Positions 23,301-36,474 of a stretch of DNA of 64,000 nt are shown one piece after another. The position numbers and the translations under genes are program-made. Position 1 is the first letter of the stretch, and each line of letters opens with the position of its first letter. The DNA lies in the NCBI RefSeq assembly GCF_000237925.1, contig NC_031502.1:26851951-26915950 (forward strand). Reading direction: 5' to 3'. The notes below the pieces were generated by a model. It ran no database searches. It had not been told where the DNA came from and saw nothing but the letters and a program-made list of their open reading frames with translations. Source of the DNA: Schistosoma mansoni. Its lineage: Eukaryota > Platyhelminthes > Trematoda > Strigeidida > Schistosomatidae.

Positions 23301-26300
23301 GAGATTTCGCTCTATGTTTGTGAAACCTGGCCTCTCCGAGTTGAGGATGTTAGACGTCTCTCTGTGTTCGATCATCGTTGTCTCCGAAGGATTGCTGACA
23401 TTCAGTGGCAACACCATGTTAGTAATGCAGAGGTTCGGCATCGTGTGCTCGGGTGCAGAGACAATAATTCAATTGGTGTCACCATCTTGAAACACCGACT
23501 TCGGTGGCTTGGACATGTTTTACGAATGTCGTCCTCAGAGAATTCCACGTCGCGCATTATTTGCCGACTCTGGGACTGGTTGGAAAAAGAGGAGAGGAGG
23601 TCAGTGTATGACATGGTGTCGTGGTATGGGAGAAAGCTGCAAAGGGCTAGCTTCTGTTGGTCCTTCACAACTCCCTGACTGGGGTCCGAGAGATGGTGCA
23701 ACACAGTGGCTAGAGACGTTATCAGATATGGCTCATAATAGAAGCCAGTGGCGATCTTGCTGTAACCTTCTTTTACTCTCTTCATAAAGAGTGGCTATAA
23801 CTTTCTTAACTGAGAGAGCTCTTCTGGTTGTACATTTCAGTTCCCCCCATAATTACTCTTCTCTTTTTTCCCTTCTTTTATATATACACATCTTCCTTCT
23901 CCTCCCATTCTCATTAATTTGTGTGGCGCATATGTATCCGGTGCCCTTTGTACCAATATATATGTGATTAAATAAATAATTAAATAAATATCGAAGGCCC
24001 TATATGTTAACACATCCGACAGAGTGAAGACATACAACCACCTCTATACATTCAATTAGTGGGGTTAAACAGGGTCGTAGAATTTCACCATTCCTCTTCA
24101 ACTTTGCGATCAATGACGTTCTGGAAACAGCTCTGATGGATGTAGGTAATGGTGGCGTGGATCTGTTGCTTGTAGAAAGACTTTCCGACCTTGAGTATCC
24201 TGATGATATTGTCTTACTGTGCAATGATACCCAAGCTATCCAGTCTGCACTTAGTCAGTTGGCAATCAGTGCCCGTAGTTATGGCATTTGATTTCCACAT
24301 TCTAAGTGCAAATTACCCTAACAAGACTAACAGGAGTCAATGCCTACACCCACTCTTGGTAGTGAGCAGATAGAAGTAGTTGAGAAGTTCGTGCATCCGG
24401 ATAGTTGTGTAAGTGCTGGTGGTGGCGTGAGTAATGAGTTTAAGTCATATATAGTTAAAGCCAGAGCAGCTTACGCCAATCTGAGCCATCTTTGGAGCCT
24501 TCGTGATGTTAGTCTGGCTGTGAAAGGTCGGATCTACAACGCGACGGTGAGAGAGATTTCGCTCTATGCTTGTGAAACATAGCCTCTCTGAGTTGAGGAT
24601 GTTAGACGACTCTCTGTGTTTGATTATCTCTGTTTCAGAAGGATTGTTGACATCCAGTGACAACTTCATGTTAGTTGGTATTAGCATTTAGAAACACAGG
24701 CTTCGGTGGCTTGGATACGTACTACGAATGTCGTCCAAGAGAACTTCACATCGTGAATTATTTGTCAACACTAGGACTGGTTGAAAAAGGCGGAGAGGTG
24801 GCCAGTGTATGTCATGGTGTCCTGGTATAAAAGAAAGCTGTACAGGACTGGCATGTTGGTTCTTCGTGACTCCCTGTTTAGGGTCTTGGAGATAGTGCAA
24901 CACAGCGAAGGTCCTGCTTTGGTTTTTTACTCTCTTCACTTAACTGAGAAGCTATCTAACTGTAAGAATTCTTTCTGATCGTATATTTCGTTACTAAATT
25001 GCTCCCATAATAATAATGATTATTATTATTATCATGATTATTAAACTCCCATTTAATTTTTAGACGTCATACCTTCTTTTCTCTGTCTTATTACATAGTG
25101 TATATATATTTTGGTGCCCCTTCGTACCAATACTTCTATTCAAATAAAAAAGTAAACTTTGTAATATTATGTACGAAGATTTTTTGCTTTTTTATGGCGT
25201 ATGGGCAGTTTTAGAAATCATTTAATGGTTATGCGTTGATGATACAACTCTTTATTTCAGATGTTTAAAGAAGTTGAGGAGCGCTGTGATGCTTATTTAC
25301 AAACTTGGTGGGAACAAGAAGCTGCTGGAGTGTTAAGTGGTCTATCGGGTTCAAATGGGCCTCTGGATACAGAACTCACCTCCGTACCTGATTTAGAAAG
25401 TTATAGTCACTCCGAATCGGGGAGCGGAATGCAAACTATGCAGTTAACTCGGGATGAACTGCTTTACGCAAACCAAGTGGGTTTGTATAGACTATTTTTA
25501 TTCAAATTTTGTTGCCTTACTGCCCTATTTCCATGTGTTTCTACATCTGACAGCTTTAAGTAGACTACGTAGGTATTGTTAGACGATCCTCAGAATTTTG
25601 ATTCTAATTTTATTAATATTGAGCTTCTAAAGTGCATATGCAGTTCAGTACGAACCCATTATAAACCGGGTTCTTGATAACCAGATCCAATCTTTTTATA
25701 TTGAAGCTGGGTTAACAAATTTTTTCAAACTAGGATTCACTCATTTTTGAGGCAAAACGCGTATCAAAGATCTACTGGTCAATAATGGCAAGGTAAATGT
25801 GTTCATTATAACCACTTTAGTCACTGACTTTCTAGTTGTGTCGCACCGATATCCTCAAAGTAATGGAATAATTATTATGGTTTGTTTTTTATAATTACTC
25901 GGTTATGTAGGTATTTTCTAATTATTTCATAACTTAGTGTTAATTAAAATGGCTATTTTTGTTCATGGGATGCCTTAGAAACAAATGAGGACTGAGATTT
26001 GTCCGAATTGTATCCAGTAAGGACGTATGCTGTAGTGTACCACCTTTTTCACATATTTTAGAACCGTTTATTAGGAGAAAGCATAGGCGACTGCTAAGAT
26101 TCAGTGAAATTATATGCATTCGACTGTAGAACTCCTTGCTATTCCTACAGCTGAAAGTTGTCAGACCTCAGAACATTAGTAGCATTAACTGCGCCAGTCC
26201 ACCTTATTGGTCAACCGTAACCAAGTAAATAATCACAGGTCTTATATGACTCTTAAGGATGCAGCATGTTAGCGGGACATAAATTGGATTATAGCATGTT

Positions 26301-28118
26301 TCATGCATGATGGTGTTGCTGCCGCTGATTGGCTAATTCTAAACCAATCAGCCCTGGCAAATTATTGGAGAAAAATCTAGAAGCTTCTTTTGTATATACT
26401 ATAAATATATGAACGTTATTCAAACCAGTGATTGCTGTTCACTTACCATTGTTATTTTTGAATACAATTTCGTTCCTGTTCAACGTGTTCTGATTTGGGG
26501 TCATGTCGAGTGTCATCGTATAAGAATACTAAGCAATAGGAGTAGCTGGGTTGTTTATTAGCAATGCAATTATAACATAGCATGATCAAAGATACCAGCA
26601 TTTTAGTTAGTGAGTCTTGTACGAATTGAACGTTAGCAGCGTAGTTTCAGAGATAAGAAATGCTATTGCAAAGGCTAAACTCGTTGGTAGTTTTCGCAAA
26701 GTAAGGATTGTTTGAAGAAACTGCAAGCGGTATTGGTGATAGATAAACGGTATAAATAGGGGAGACATTAGTACTCAGGAAGGAGTGTTTATTTTTGGAT
26801 CATGTGAGTGAGCGTTACTCTCAATTTACCCGCATTTAAATAACATGCAATGTTCCTATGAAATTCTGCCAGTTTATGTGTTATTTATTTATTTTCCACT
26901 ACTTTTACATAGAATCTTTGGGTAATGATAAATATATTGGTATTTTTCCATTACCTTACAGTTGGATTACTACCTTACAATGCGTCTCACATCTACCGAT
27001 TTCACACCTATTCAAAATAGAGTTCCTCGTGACTTACTAACCTATATGTCACGAGCTCAAGATTCCGTTTCCCACGAAAAGCAGTTAAAAACGCAGCTGA
27101 AAAATTCTCATTCCGATATCATGGAGATGTGGACCTTCATGAGGACAATTTCTTATCATATGCGTAATGAGCATGGTAGTATGTTATTATATAACCATCC
27201 ACTGGAAGTTCGGGCGTCTATATCTGTACAAAATACTTTATCACTGTGTTCTTTACAACATTTGGAGTCTGAGTTTCTAGAGTTTTTAAAAATAACGGTT
27301 GCCAACCAGCCTCGATTAGCTCGACTTGGTGGGCGTCCAGGGACCCGATCATTAGTGCGTGCATATCTAAGTCTTCGTCTACCCTCTGACAACGTAGCAG
27401 ATGTTTCATCTCTGAGCAACCTCTATCAATTATCTGAACAAAACGGTTGGGAATTTGATGTATGTCAGTATTTCAATGCACTTTGTAGTTTATCTGTTTA
27501 ATTGTTTAATGGTTTGTTGTCCATGACACATTAAAGTTAAATGTCATCTGACTCAATAAAAAATTTGGTTTGATTGTCGATTTAATTAAATAAGCCCACC
27601 ATTTGACTTAATTGGCCTAATTTTGACGCAAAAGTCAAACTTCTAAGTTAATTGCCTTAGGACTCTCTCAAACATGAACCATTCAGAAGCTGGTTCTCAC
27701 TTGGCAAACTTTAGGTTAAACTAATAATGATCATTGAAAATTTGATCTAAAAGCTTATGTTAACGGGGTTTTTCTATGTTTAAGTGGTAGATTCTCAGTT
27801 TAAACTTCGAGCAGATAAAGCTAATATTGACAAGCTAATAAGCACGTTCAAGGGTCATCAACTAGCTCACAATCTCCAAGTTATATCGATGAAATAATTC
27901 TTCTAGTTCCTCTTCTTCTTTCAGGATGGTCTTGTAGATGGTGTTCCTGTGTGGCCAATGATTTTTTACTGCCTTCGCACGGGAGATACTCAGGTTACTT
28001 TGGAAGTTGCACGTGATGCCTTGTAAGTTACTTATTACAGATTAATATGACCTGCATTACTTATTAGCATATTAATAAGATACTTGAAGTGATTTATTGC
28101 TTTCGTTACATCAAAAAG

Positions 28119-28177
<59 letters not shown>

Positions 28178-28978
28178 CTCAAATGGGATTCATGGTGTAT
28201 TGGGTTACTCGCAAGTTACCAGGTCATGAGTCCTAGTTTCTTTAGAAAATGAAAACTAAGAAACTAAATATGTTATGACGCCGTTTTTAATATTCATATT
28301 GGTAATCATAAAATATTTCTTTCTTCTCCATACTATTCTCAGAAACAACTTAGGAAACTTTGTAACAGTGCTAGAGGATTATGTAAATCATAGTCGTCGT
28401 CTCAGAACTCCCAACCAAGCAAGATTTCGTCAGACATGCAAACAAGTGATCAAGTCTACTCGTGATCCATATAAACGGTTAGTCATCTTTACCACAGTCA
28501 AATACTCTGTCTCCTTTGTTCTTTTAACACGTTGATTAACCACTTAACTTTCAAGGTCATCGTAAATAGACTTGCACATCAGCTAACATTGTTCGTTTAA
28601 ATTAATCTTCCTTTGCATCTACCACAAAATCTTCCTTGGAAGATTTCTATTTTGTATGGAGTAAAGAAAAGTTGGATCGTGACATTTAGTCTGATCACTG
28701 TTTGAAGCGTTTCTCAAGTTCCTTTCTAAGTTAATAATGCTTCCATGTTTAATCGGGAAAATAACTGATTAATCTTATTTTCTATTATTACTGTAATATT
28801 TGCTCAATTTTTTAACGTCCATATAGTAATATATATTAAGTCATATTTCATGAGAAACAAATATTCGTTCAAGACAATATTGTATTCAACCATTTAAATT
28901 ACAAAATTACTCATCACGTCGAGAATCAACCATAGGCTCCTCTATCTAAGATAAAGTTAAGTAATTAATTAAGTTTTG

Positions 28979-29031
<53 letters not shown>

Positions 29032-32000
29032 CATTGAAAGCAAACTGGGCCTATTAACTGAATTGTAATAACACCTAATTGTCTTGGCGTTAGATTTACT
29101 TTTATATTATAATGACAACTCTCCTCGAACGTATATAGTGGGACAAACCAGTACTTAAGGAAGTTTGAACAAGTTATTCTAGAATGTAAGACAATAGTAT
29201 TTTTATGTATTTTTCGCTGCTTTTCCTATTTCGCTCCTGCAATCATAGATGTTCAGTTGCTTGTTTTCACCACAAGTTTTGTATTTCAGACTAACATATT
29301 CCATTCTTGGCCAATGTGACCTTACTGAAAATCATTCGGACATTATTTCAAATATAGATGACTTTTTATGGATAAAGATATCTCAAGTTATTGCTCAAGA
29401 GCCCTCAGAGTCGGTGGTTACATCAAAAATTAGTATGGATGATACTTTTACTTTAGGTCAATTGCAAACTCTACTGTACGAAACCTATGGTATGAATAAT
29501 TTTGTTAACTATTGTATTGTTATATTGTATATGATTGCTGCATTCTTATAATAGATTAGGTTTAATTAATCCGAAGCTTGTTTGAGAAGTCACCCCATGA
29601 CTTACGTTTAGTGTATAATGACTCCTTTCTTCATTGATACATATGCTTGCAGCAATTATTTGTCAACGCTTCTATCTGTCTAGCAAATTTCTAGAATATA
29701 TGTACACATCACTTCTTTGTTTTTAGGGTTAAATAACTTTTTACCCGTCTGTTCCATCTTAAATCATAATAATTAATCTGATCACAATTAGTTGTGGTAC
29801 AATAAAGTTATACTTTTTGTACAATGCCCTGTAACGAGTTCAGTGTTTTGTTTTATCTTAAACTTGTGTTTTGATGTACATACTACAAATACATTTATCA
29901 AAGAGGCCTTCTTTCACTAATATTTTGAGATTCTCCTACTCTTTCAATCTGACCGATCAAATATTTTTGAGTTATTTCATAAGAAGCTAATATGGAAAAG
30001 TCCACATTTATAATAGCATGTTATTTAATTTGCAAGGCTTCCCGTCTTGTATAGTGTGTAGCTGGAAGAATTAACTGTGGGTTGCTTGTGTAAGAAATAA
30101 ACTTGTACTTTATTAGCTTTGAACTGTCAGTTACAGTATTGTTTGCAAAAGTACTGAGTAAATGAAATTCAAGGCCTCAAGAATTTTCACTTGCTCTGTA
30201 TCTTGAATAAACTAAGATTAGTCTAGTTCTCCTGCACTATATCACATGTTGTTCTTCAGAGCTTTCATTCTATGAAAGTCGTCTTCCAAAGTTCGTTTTT
30301 ATAGTCTCAAAAAGTTCCCATTTACTTTTTTTCTAGGTGAGGTGCATTTTGACGCATGGTCTCAACCACTGGTGTTTTTTAAAATTCTTTGTCTTACTCA
30401 ACAGTATGAAGCTGCTATTGGATTTCTCGCTCGGTTTGAACAACTACGATGCCATGCTGTTCATATCGCTTTAGTTCTAAGAGACTTACATATGCTTTTA
30501 CTTCCTAACTGGCTCCACTCGCCACTTGGTAAGTCGCATTGATTTCTTTGTTTATTTTTCTATCACAAACTATATACTATACTATCCTGATCGATTTAGT
30601 TTATTGTGATAATCGAGCCAATTTTGAATCAGGTCTTAAAGTATATTCTCCTAAAACCATTCACAGCTCTCAATCAAACCATGTTTGTTAAAACAAATAA
30701 AGTGGAAAGTGTGGCTTTCAAATACATCTTAACATAAAGTCTTCATAAAGATAATTTCCCGAACTTTTCCCTATGGACAATGTGAATTAGTTTTTATTTG
30801 AATTTGCCATCTAATAGGCTTATACACTGATCTCTATAATGTGGGGTTGTTAGTGTAGTATAATGATAGTAAACCGCCTAGTACGAATATAGTTTAAGTC
30901 AATTTTTCTACACCATAGTTAGTTTTTACGAGCTTTTAATTTGCTCTAAAATTAGTTTTTACAAACTGAATTGTTGATTAATGTGCCCTAACATTATTTC
31001 TACTTTAACTGTTTTTACTTATAAGGAAGGCATTATATCAAGAATTTTCATCTTTCAGCTCAATAAGCAATTAGTTTTCAATTTATACTTTTTTATTATA
31101 CCCAGTGGTTCGTAATGATTACGATCCTACAGGGTTTCGCAGGCTTAATTTGGCTCGTTTAATTATGTTGTATACGCGGAAATTTGAATTCACCGATCCA
31201 GAAAAAGCCCTGATGTATTATTACATGCTTTCTGACATCCCAATTACTACTGAAAAATCACCTGAAGAGGATTCTGATGAAACTATTCCAATTGCTTTAT
31301 ACAATACGTCTCTTGAACATTCGACTGCTAAAAGTCAAAATTTGTTCGTCCAATGTGTTTGTGAATTGGCTTTAGCAAACAAGGAGGTAGGTTCTTTGAA
31401 ACTATTTTTTGAAATAAGTCCTATCGCTAACATAACATACATAGTTTACAAGGATGTGTATCGTGCAATACTTCCTTACATAAACTCATAGTTGGATCAC
31501 GATTCTTAACCTATCAAGGTCCATTTTAACAAATTGCTTCAGGTTAAAAGATACATGTTCTTTCCTCAGACTTATTCGCTAGCTTATCAGAGCAATGGCT
31601 TAGTAGTCTAAGCACTAGCACTCTAACCAAGTTTTACTCCGCTTCACATTGGTCTGAGCAGGCGGGTAATATTAAAATCCTTTTCACACCATCTGTGACT
31701 CACAGACGAGTTCATGAACGCATATCTAGCTATCAAGTTTCATTACTTAATTATCTGGCTATAATCTGTCTTGTCTAAACCATAAGTATCAGTATTTCTG
31801 ACTGTTGATCTGTTTCTTCTATACGTGTAATACAAAGTGGAAATATTCTGCTACATTTGCAATAATTAACGAATTTCTGTAGGCAATTTATTTGGTCGGT
31901 TACATGTTACACTTGTGTAATAAATCCATCTGCTTCAACTCACTTTTCTATTGCTAAAAATTATCTCAGGTCGTTAAATCATGACGACGTGTATTAAATC

Positions 32001-35000
32001 ATATCCCCAATACTTGTTGCAAGTAGAAACCTCAAGTATGGTTCTCTGGATGTGAGGAAAAACATTTGTTCAATGGCCACAATTTGCTATCATACAGACA
32101 TATGCTGTTACAATTTCTCACTTTCAAAATAACATTCAGTTATATAGAAGTTTGTTTCTTGAATAAAAATGTTTTTTTTTTATCAGTTATGCCTCATTGT
32201 TATTGTTTTTCTGTTCGCTGATGTAATGATTTTCCTCCACATCCATACGTTACAATCACTATAAAAATTATCTACAGTTTTTAATCCTTAATTAAGCTTT
32301 TTATTACCAATTGGTATTACATGTAGTCCAGCACATCATTGTGTTCCAACAATTGTTCACTATGTTCTAAACTTTCTTATTTCGTTGTAAACTTATCATT
32401 CTTAGTGTCTTTGTCAGCTTTACATTCACAACGAACACCGTTATGTATTATTACTAATATTTTTCTTTTTTAAAAGATAAATCGAATTTCTTGAAGGATA
32501 CTCAAATTACACATACAGATTGTGACTTCATAAATCTAAAACGTAATTGGGAGGTATTCAACACTTTTTTACACTGAAATAATGCACTGTTTCAGATTTT
32601 CAACTTCTATGAATAATCATGAATTCAGTCTATCTAAAACCATATTAGTTCGTACTGTAGTTTATAAACTACTAAATTGAATGCTTTTTGAAAGTTCACT
32701 TAACGATATTCACCTGTATTACATGGTCATAACCAGTTTACTTTCATTTTACTGTTTGCAGTTAGATTTACTATTGGGATGTGTTGGTGAAAACGATATT
32801 CGCAAAGTAAGTTACTATAATTTATCTATTTCAAAACCTAAGATCCTCATTGTGTTTTGTAGAACCTGTCACTCTTTGATTGCTAAGCTATTGAGACTAG
32901 ATCACGTCGTAGATAACCTCTTTTTTGAAATGTTCTATTGGACAGTGATAGTACTCTGGCCGTAGCAAGCTGTAATACTGTTGGGAAATGCAATATATCT
33001 TCAAAAAGAGACAAAAATCAGTTGGGGAAATTAAAGCTTCGAGTCGTCACCTTGAATTCGCGTAGCGCTCCGAAACTCACATTCTCATAATTGCCCACGC
33101 GTTCTTCGCCCAACCATCAGTCGTATTTACCATAAGACATGCTTTTTTATTATCTCACCTATTGACGTCTGGGCCGAATAGTATAGTGCGAATTTGGTTT
33201 CAACCTATTTCTTAACGCTTTTTTAAATTGTTTGGCCGAGCCATTACTTAACGGATATTTAAAGTACCATTTATCAGTTTACAGTGTCATAACAAACGTG
33301 TTTCCTGGCACGTCCAAGTATGTTTGTGTAACTTGAAAAGAAATTGTAATTTATATCATGGATGTATAATGCATATAAAAAGTAAAATCAGTACATTTAA
33401 CTGTTCATCGGGGATGTTAAAGTATTCGACGTCAAAAGTTGTACGTTTGAAATACAATTGACCCAATAAATATAGGAGTGTAAAGATTGGTGAGTATTTT
33501 TGTTTCATTTTTATTATAACACCTAATTCTATATCATCTTTCAAAGATCTACGCGTCCCAATATACCTATTGGGTCCTGCAGTTGCCTGAGTAGTCCACC
33601 TAATTTCAGATTTCACCTTACATAATGTGATTAACTAAAACGTATAACTTTCCAAAACTTCTTTCGAAGCCAGACACTAATATTGACTAAGAATCAGATA
33701 CTGCTTTCAGGTTAAGTAGAAAAGCTAGTTTCTTATGAACTTTCTCCGCAGATCTAATTTTCCTCCACTATCAGCATTATCCCGGTCTTACAATGCTTAT
33801 TTTATCTGTAGATTCCCCCTTTTAAAGTGCCTTCTATTGGTTCCTTTCGATATCTTTGTTGATACTTGTTACTATCCTATGTAAGATTCGACGTTGTACT
33901 AGTATATTAGTTCAAGACGCAAAATACCCGACTTGCTGAATATCCACATCGTTCATGTTCTGAAAGCCTTTTTCTCCGTCTCCGTTTATGTATACTTCCA
34001 AACCATTTCCTGACATTTCGTTTAATTAATATGCCTTTCCTACCTCAACACATAATTACTTACAAGTATCGATTTTTTTAGCCTGGTGCTATCGACCGCT
34101 TTTGCAGGTCTGTAGAATCCCGTCGAGAGTTGATTCGTACTGTTGCTGATGTTTTTGAGTCCACTGGTCAAGTAGTTGAAGCAATTCATTTATATTTACT
34201 AGCTTCTTCCTGTGGAGATCCTAAACCTGACATTTTAGTTTCTGTTACTTTAATAAATACTGTACTATCAAGTGTGATAGTAACATCTGATTTTGGAGCA
34301 ACACCAATTACGCAATCCCGGTCCGGAGGACAATTGGATCGTAGTTCACTTCTGAGACTTGCGACAGAGGTAAGACAGAATTCCATCAAACATTATTTTC
34401 TGCATTTTTGTATGCTTACTCTCACCATCGTATTCCGTATATCTGTTATGATAATTATTTTACTACGATTTGTCCACTATCATGAACCTTAGTGTTCATA
34501 TTGCTTGAAGGTTTGGGGATGAAGAAATACATTAATTCTTCTTAATAATTATTATTGATTAGTATACGTTATCATCACAAACTCCCCTTTGGTGCACATC
34601 AAAACTTAATACTCAAGAGTAATTATCTGTTCATCTTCAACAGTTAGTGTTTTCGACATCGTATCGTATGGTATACCTAGTGCATGAACTCGATCTCGAC
34701 GGGGGGAAAATAGTCATTATTACAATCTGTCTAGGAAAAAAGTTAGCCTTACAATTAAAGTTACAGGTTAAAAGAATACAAAATCAGTAAACAAAGTGTA
34801 TGACTGTTTTCATAATGAAGCCTCATAAGAGCCTGGAAATATATTTCACTTATTTAACAAGTCTTAATGAACACACCCAACACCGAATGCTCGAAAGTCA
34901 TGCTTTTTGATCCAAAGTTAATAGTTTACATCACTCTAGATATGTGCACAGTGTTGAAGATACCAGATTGCTTAAAATATACTCTATGCCCATGTGAATA

Positions 35001-35752
35001 GTTTGTATAAAATATGGAAATGTATAACCTAAAGGTGATAGGGAGGAAAAATTTTCGAGCTGAATTAAGTGTATCAATTCCTATTTACGATCTAAACAGT
35101 ACAAAATAAAACTAATCCTTTCAACTTTCTTCTTGCTAAACAGATTGCTCACAAAGTCCGCCGATTAGGCTTATCATCAGATGATAGTGATTATCTCGTC
35201 CAAAATGACGTAGAATCGAGTGCGACTGGATCTACCTCGGCTATAAAAATATTATTTTATCTCCTCGATTTGGCCTCGTTCTTCGACTTAGTTGATGCAG
35301 AAAGATGGCAAGCTGCTATTGACCATATAGATCAGTTGGGTTTATTCCCAATTAATTCGCAAGCTTCCAATGTAGAATTTTGTGCGACGCTATTCTCGCA
35401 ACTCCCAGATCTTGTACGCCGTCCTCTCCCGTGGGCATTATATGCTTTAATGCGTTGCTTATCAGCGAAGTGTGGTCGGGCTACATCTGTCACAAGGTCA
35501 GTTCCATAATAAATCATATAGATGTTGAAACTACTTTTTATTTGCTCGATTAAAATGATTAATGTTCGTACCCACCTGGCTTTTTGAAACATTTTTAGCA
35601 ATGGAACACGAATGGATAGCACTTCAAAAATGGCTACTTCTGAAATTCGTGCCAGAGCGAAGGCTTTGATAGCATATGTTGGTCGTATTCCGCACAGACT
35701 ACCAAGCGAAATTTATGCCGGACTTACTAAGATGGATATGGAAATAATATAA
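20361..35752 (+). CDS. NUP93: Nucleoporin NUP93 (Nic96 family)
   Basis: Scaffold nucleoporin of the inner ring of the nuclear pore complex, partner of NUP205/188, NUP155, NUP35 and the NUP62 complex. Exons: 20361-20708, 25261-25476, 26962-27459, 27925-28022, 28343-28477, 29290-29489, 30337-30528, 31106-31386, 32762-32806, 34082-34369, 35144-35496, 35599-35752. All introns are GT-AG, phases agree at each junction, and the sum is 2,808 nt (935 aa plus TAA; human about 819). Family landmarks: N-terminal [12 protein letters not shown] and DVKAARLLG, then [15 protein letters not shown] (residues 1-116); [14 protein letters not shown] and [15 protein letters not shown] (300-380); STRDPYKR (about 425); [20 protein letters not shown] (525-545); [19 protein letters not shown] (570-590); the C-terminal alpha-solenoid follows. 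Exon 2 lies in an inverted duplication. Exon 3 has an alternative in-frame donor at 27393. Confidence 0.93.
20709..21771. other. NUP93 intron 1, 5' part
   Basis: No exon recognised in this part of intron 1. Short open frames (21230-21475, 21556-21853) have no family resemblance. Intron 1 starts with GTAGGT and is mostly filled further on by RTE-2 sequence and the right arm of the inverted duplication. Confidence 0.5.
21772..23988 (+). mobile_element. RTE-2 retrotransposon, internally deleted (in NUP93 intron 1)
   Basis: The 5' segment (21772-22290) is an inverted near-copy of 58961-59548 and carries the start of the endonuclease ([11 protein letters not shown]). Most of the endonuclease is then missing. 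Reverse transcriptase follows: [20 protein letters not shown] at 22521, [35 protein letters not shown] at about 22804, the catalytic [10 protein letters not shown] at about 22938, [20 protein letters not shown] and [11 protein letters not shown], the RTE C-terminal signature. A TGA before 22764 and a frameshift near 23510-23540 break it. The GFRS segment is present twice (22290-22515 and 22516-22745). The AT-rich 3' end closes with repeated TAAATAAATA. Confidence 0.85.
23989..26266 (+). repeat. Right arm of 2.3-kb inverted duplication
   Basis: Partner of 12630-14907. It holds a 5'-truncated, stop-filled RTE-2 copy (24000 to about 25140), the last part of NUP93 intron 1, functional exon 2 (25261-25476) and the first 790 bp of intron 2. 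Its inner end falls exactly at the 5' truncation point of the RTE-2 copy, next to the TAAATAAATA tail of the preceding RTE-2. Its outer end stops at an LTR-like element (26267). Confidence 0.9.
26267..26577 (+). mobile_element. Possible solo LTR
   Basis: A 311-bp block starts TGTTAGCGGG and ends TTATAACA, giving the TG..CA ends and 5-bp inverted termini (TGTTA/TAACA) expected of an LTR. The flanks CAGCA and TAGCA agree in four of five bases, like an aged target-site duplication. Inside are CCAAT-type words in inverted order (GATTGGCTAATT, AAACCAATC) and a TATA-like ACTATAAATATA near 26400. No internal gag-pol is next to it. The family is not recognised. Confidence 0.4.
28119..28175. repeat. 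(TA)n microsatellite
   Basis: A nearly pure TA tract with one interruption (TACATA), in NUP93 intron 4. Likely polymorphic. Confidence 0.95.
28982..29030. repeat. (AT)n microsatellite
   Basis: A pure AT dinucleotide tract of about 49 bp in NUP93 intron 6-proximal sequence (between exons 5 and 6). Confidence 0.95.
31590..31695 (+). repeat. Degenerate tRNA-like SINE fragment
   Basis: The words ATGGCTTAGTAGTCTAAGCA and GCACTCTAAC resemble the A-box half of Sm-alpha-type SINEs; a B box is no longer clear. It sits in the intron between NUP93 exons 8 and 9. Confidence 0.35.
32807..34081. other. NUP93 intron 9
   Basis: AT-rich intron between the 45-nt exon 9 and exon 10. No exon, RNA gene or recognisable repeat seen. 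The 86-codon minus-strand open frame at 33356-33616 looks like chance. Confidence 0.5.
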
Positions 35753-36474
35753 TCTGCTACTGAAATCCTAATGCTTTCGAACAATCAACTATTAGTGTTA
35801 TGTACATTGCCTATACTTTGTGTATGCCTTTTTTACGGTAAATTAATGAATAATGTTACTATCGTTTATTGTAGACTGTCTCCACTATTTTTGTAATTAA
35901 TCTTTGTGTGACTTCACTACCGAATACACTTTTTGAACGATCACAATGCAAACTTTCAGCATAACCAAAATTGTATTATTATATCGGAAACCGAAAAAAA
36001 TTTACAAAACATAGATTCCCATTACAATTTTATTACAAATCAATAGTGCAAATCTCATATTAACACCTATGTATCACACCTGCCGTTGCATTTCTCGTTA
36101 AATACATGCAAAAGTTAGAAAACAGGAAAATTACATACTTGATGAGTAATAAAAGCATAGACTTGGGGACAAATAACATTGCAAAGGAATCAGTCTGTAA
36201 GTTTATTTACAAAAGACTTAAGTGAAAATTAATAATTTCCATATTTAAACAGCAAGGTAATTGTCGAGTATCCGACATAACCACTTTCATGTAGGGCAGG
36301 ACGATAACATATGCGGTGATAACACCTGTTTTAAACTTCACCGCTATGACGGGGAAATTAAATATAAAACAACATATGGATAGGAAATCCACAGTAGCAA
36401 CTTGAACAAAGAAACCCTCTGAAAATATACAGTTACAGATATTATTGACGGAAGCAATACTTTTGTTTGAGCTG
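35753..36474. other. Convergent intergenic region
   Basis: The stop codons of NUP93 (+) and the SETD2-like gene (-) face each other across 722 bp. I see no canonical AATAAA for NUP93 on the plus strand here, only AT-rich variants such as AATAAT. The minus-strand signal is at 36207-36202. Confidence 0.6.
36202..36207 (-). terminator. AATAAA poly(A) signal for the SETD2-like gene
   Basis: TTTATT on the plus strand reads AATAAA on the minus strand, 268 nt after the TAA stop of the SETD2-like gene. It is a plausible cleavage signal, placed by position only. Confidence 0.45.
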
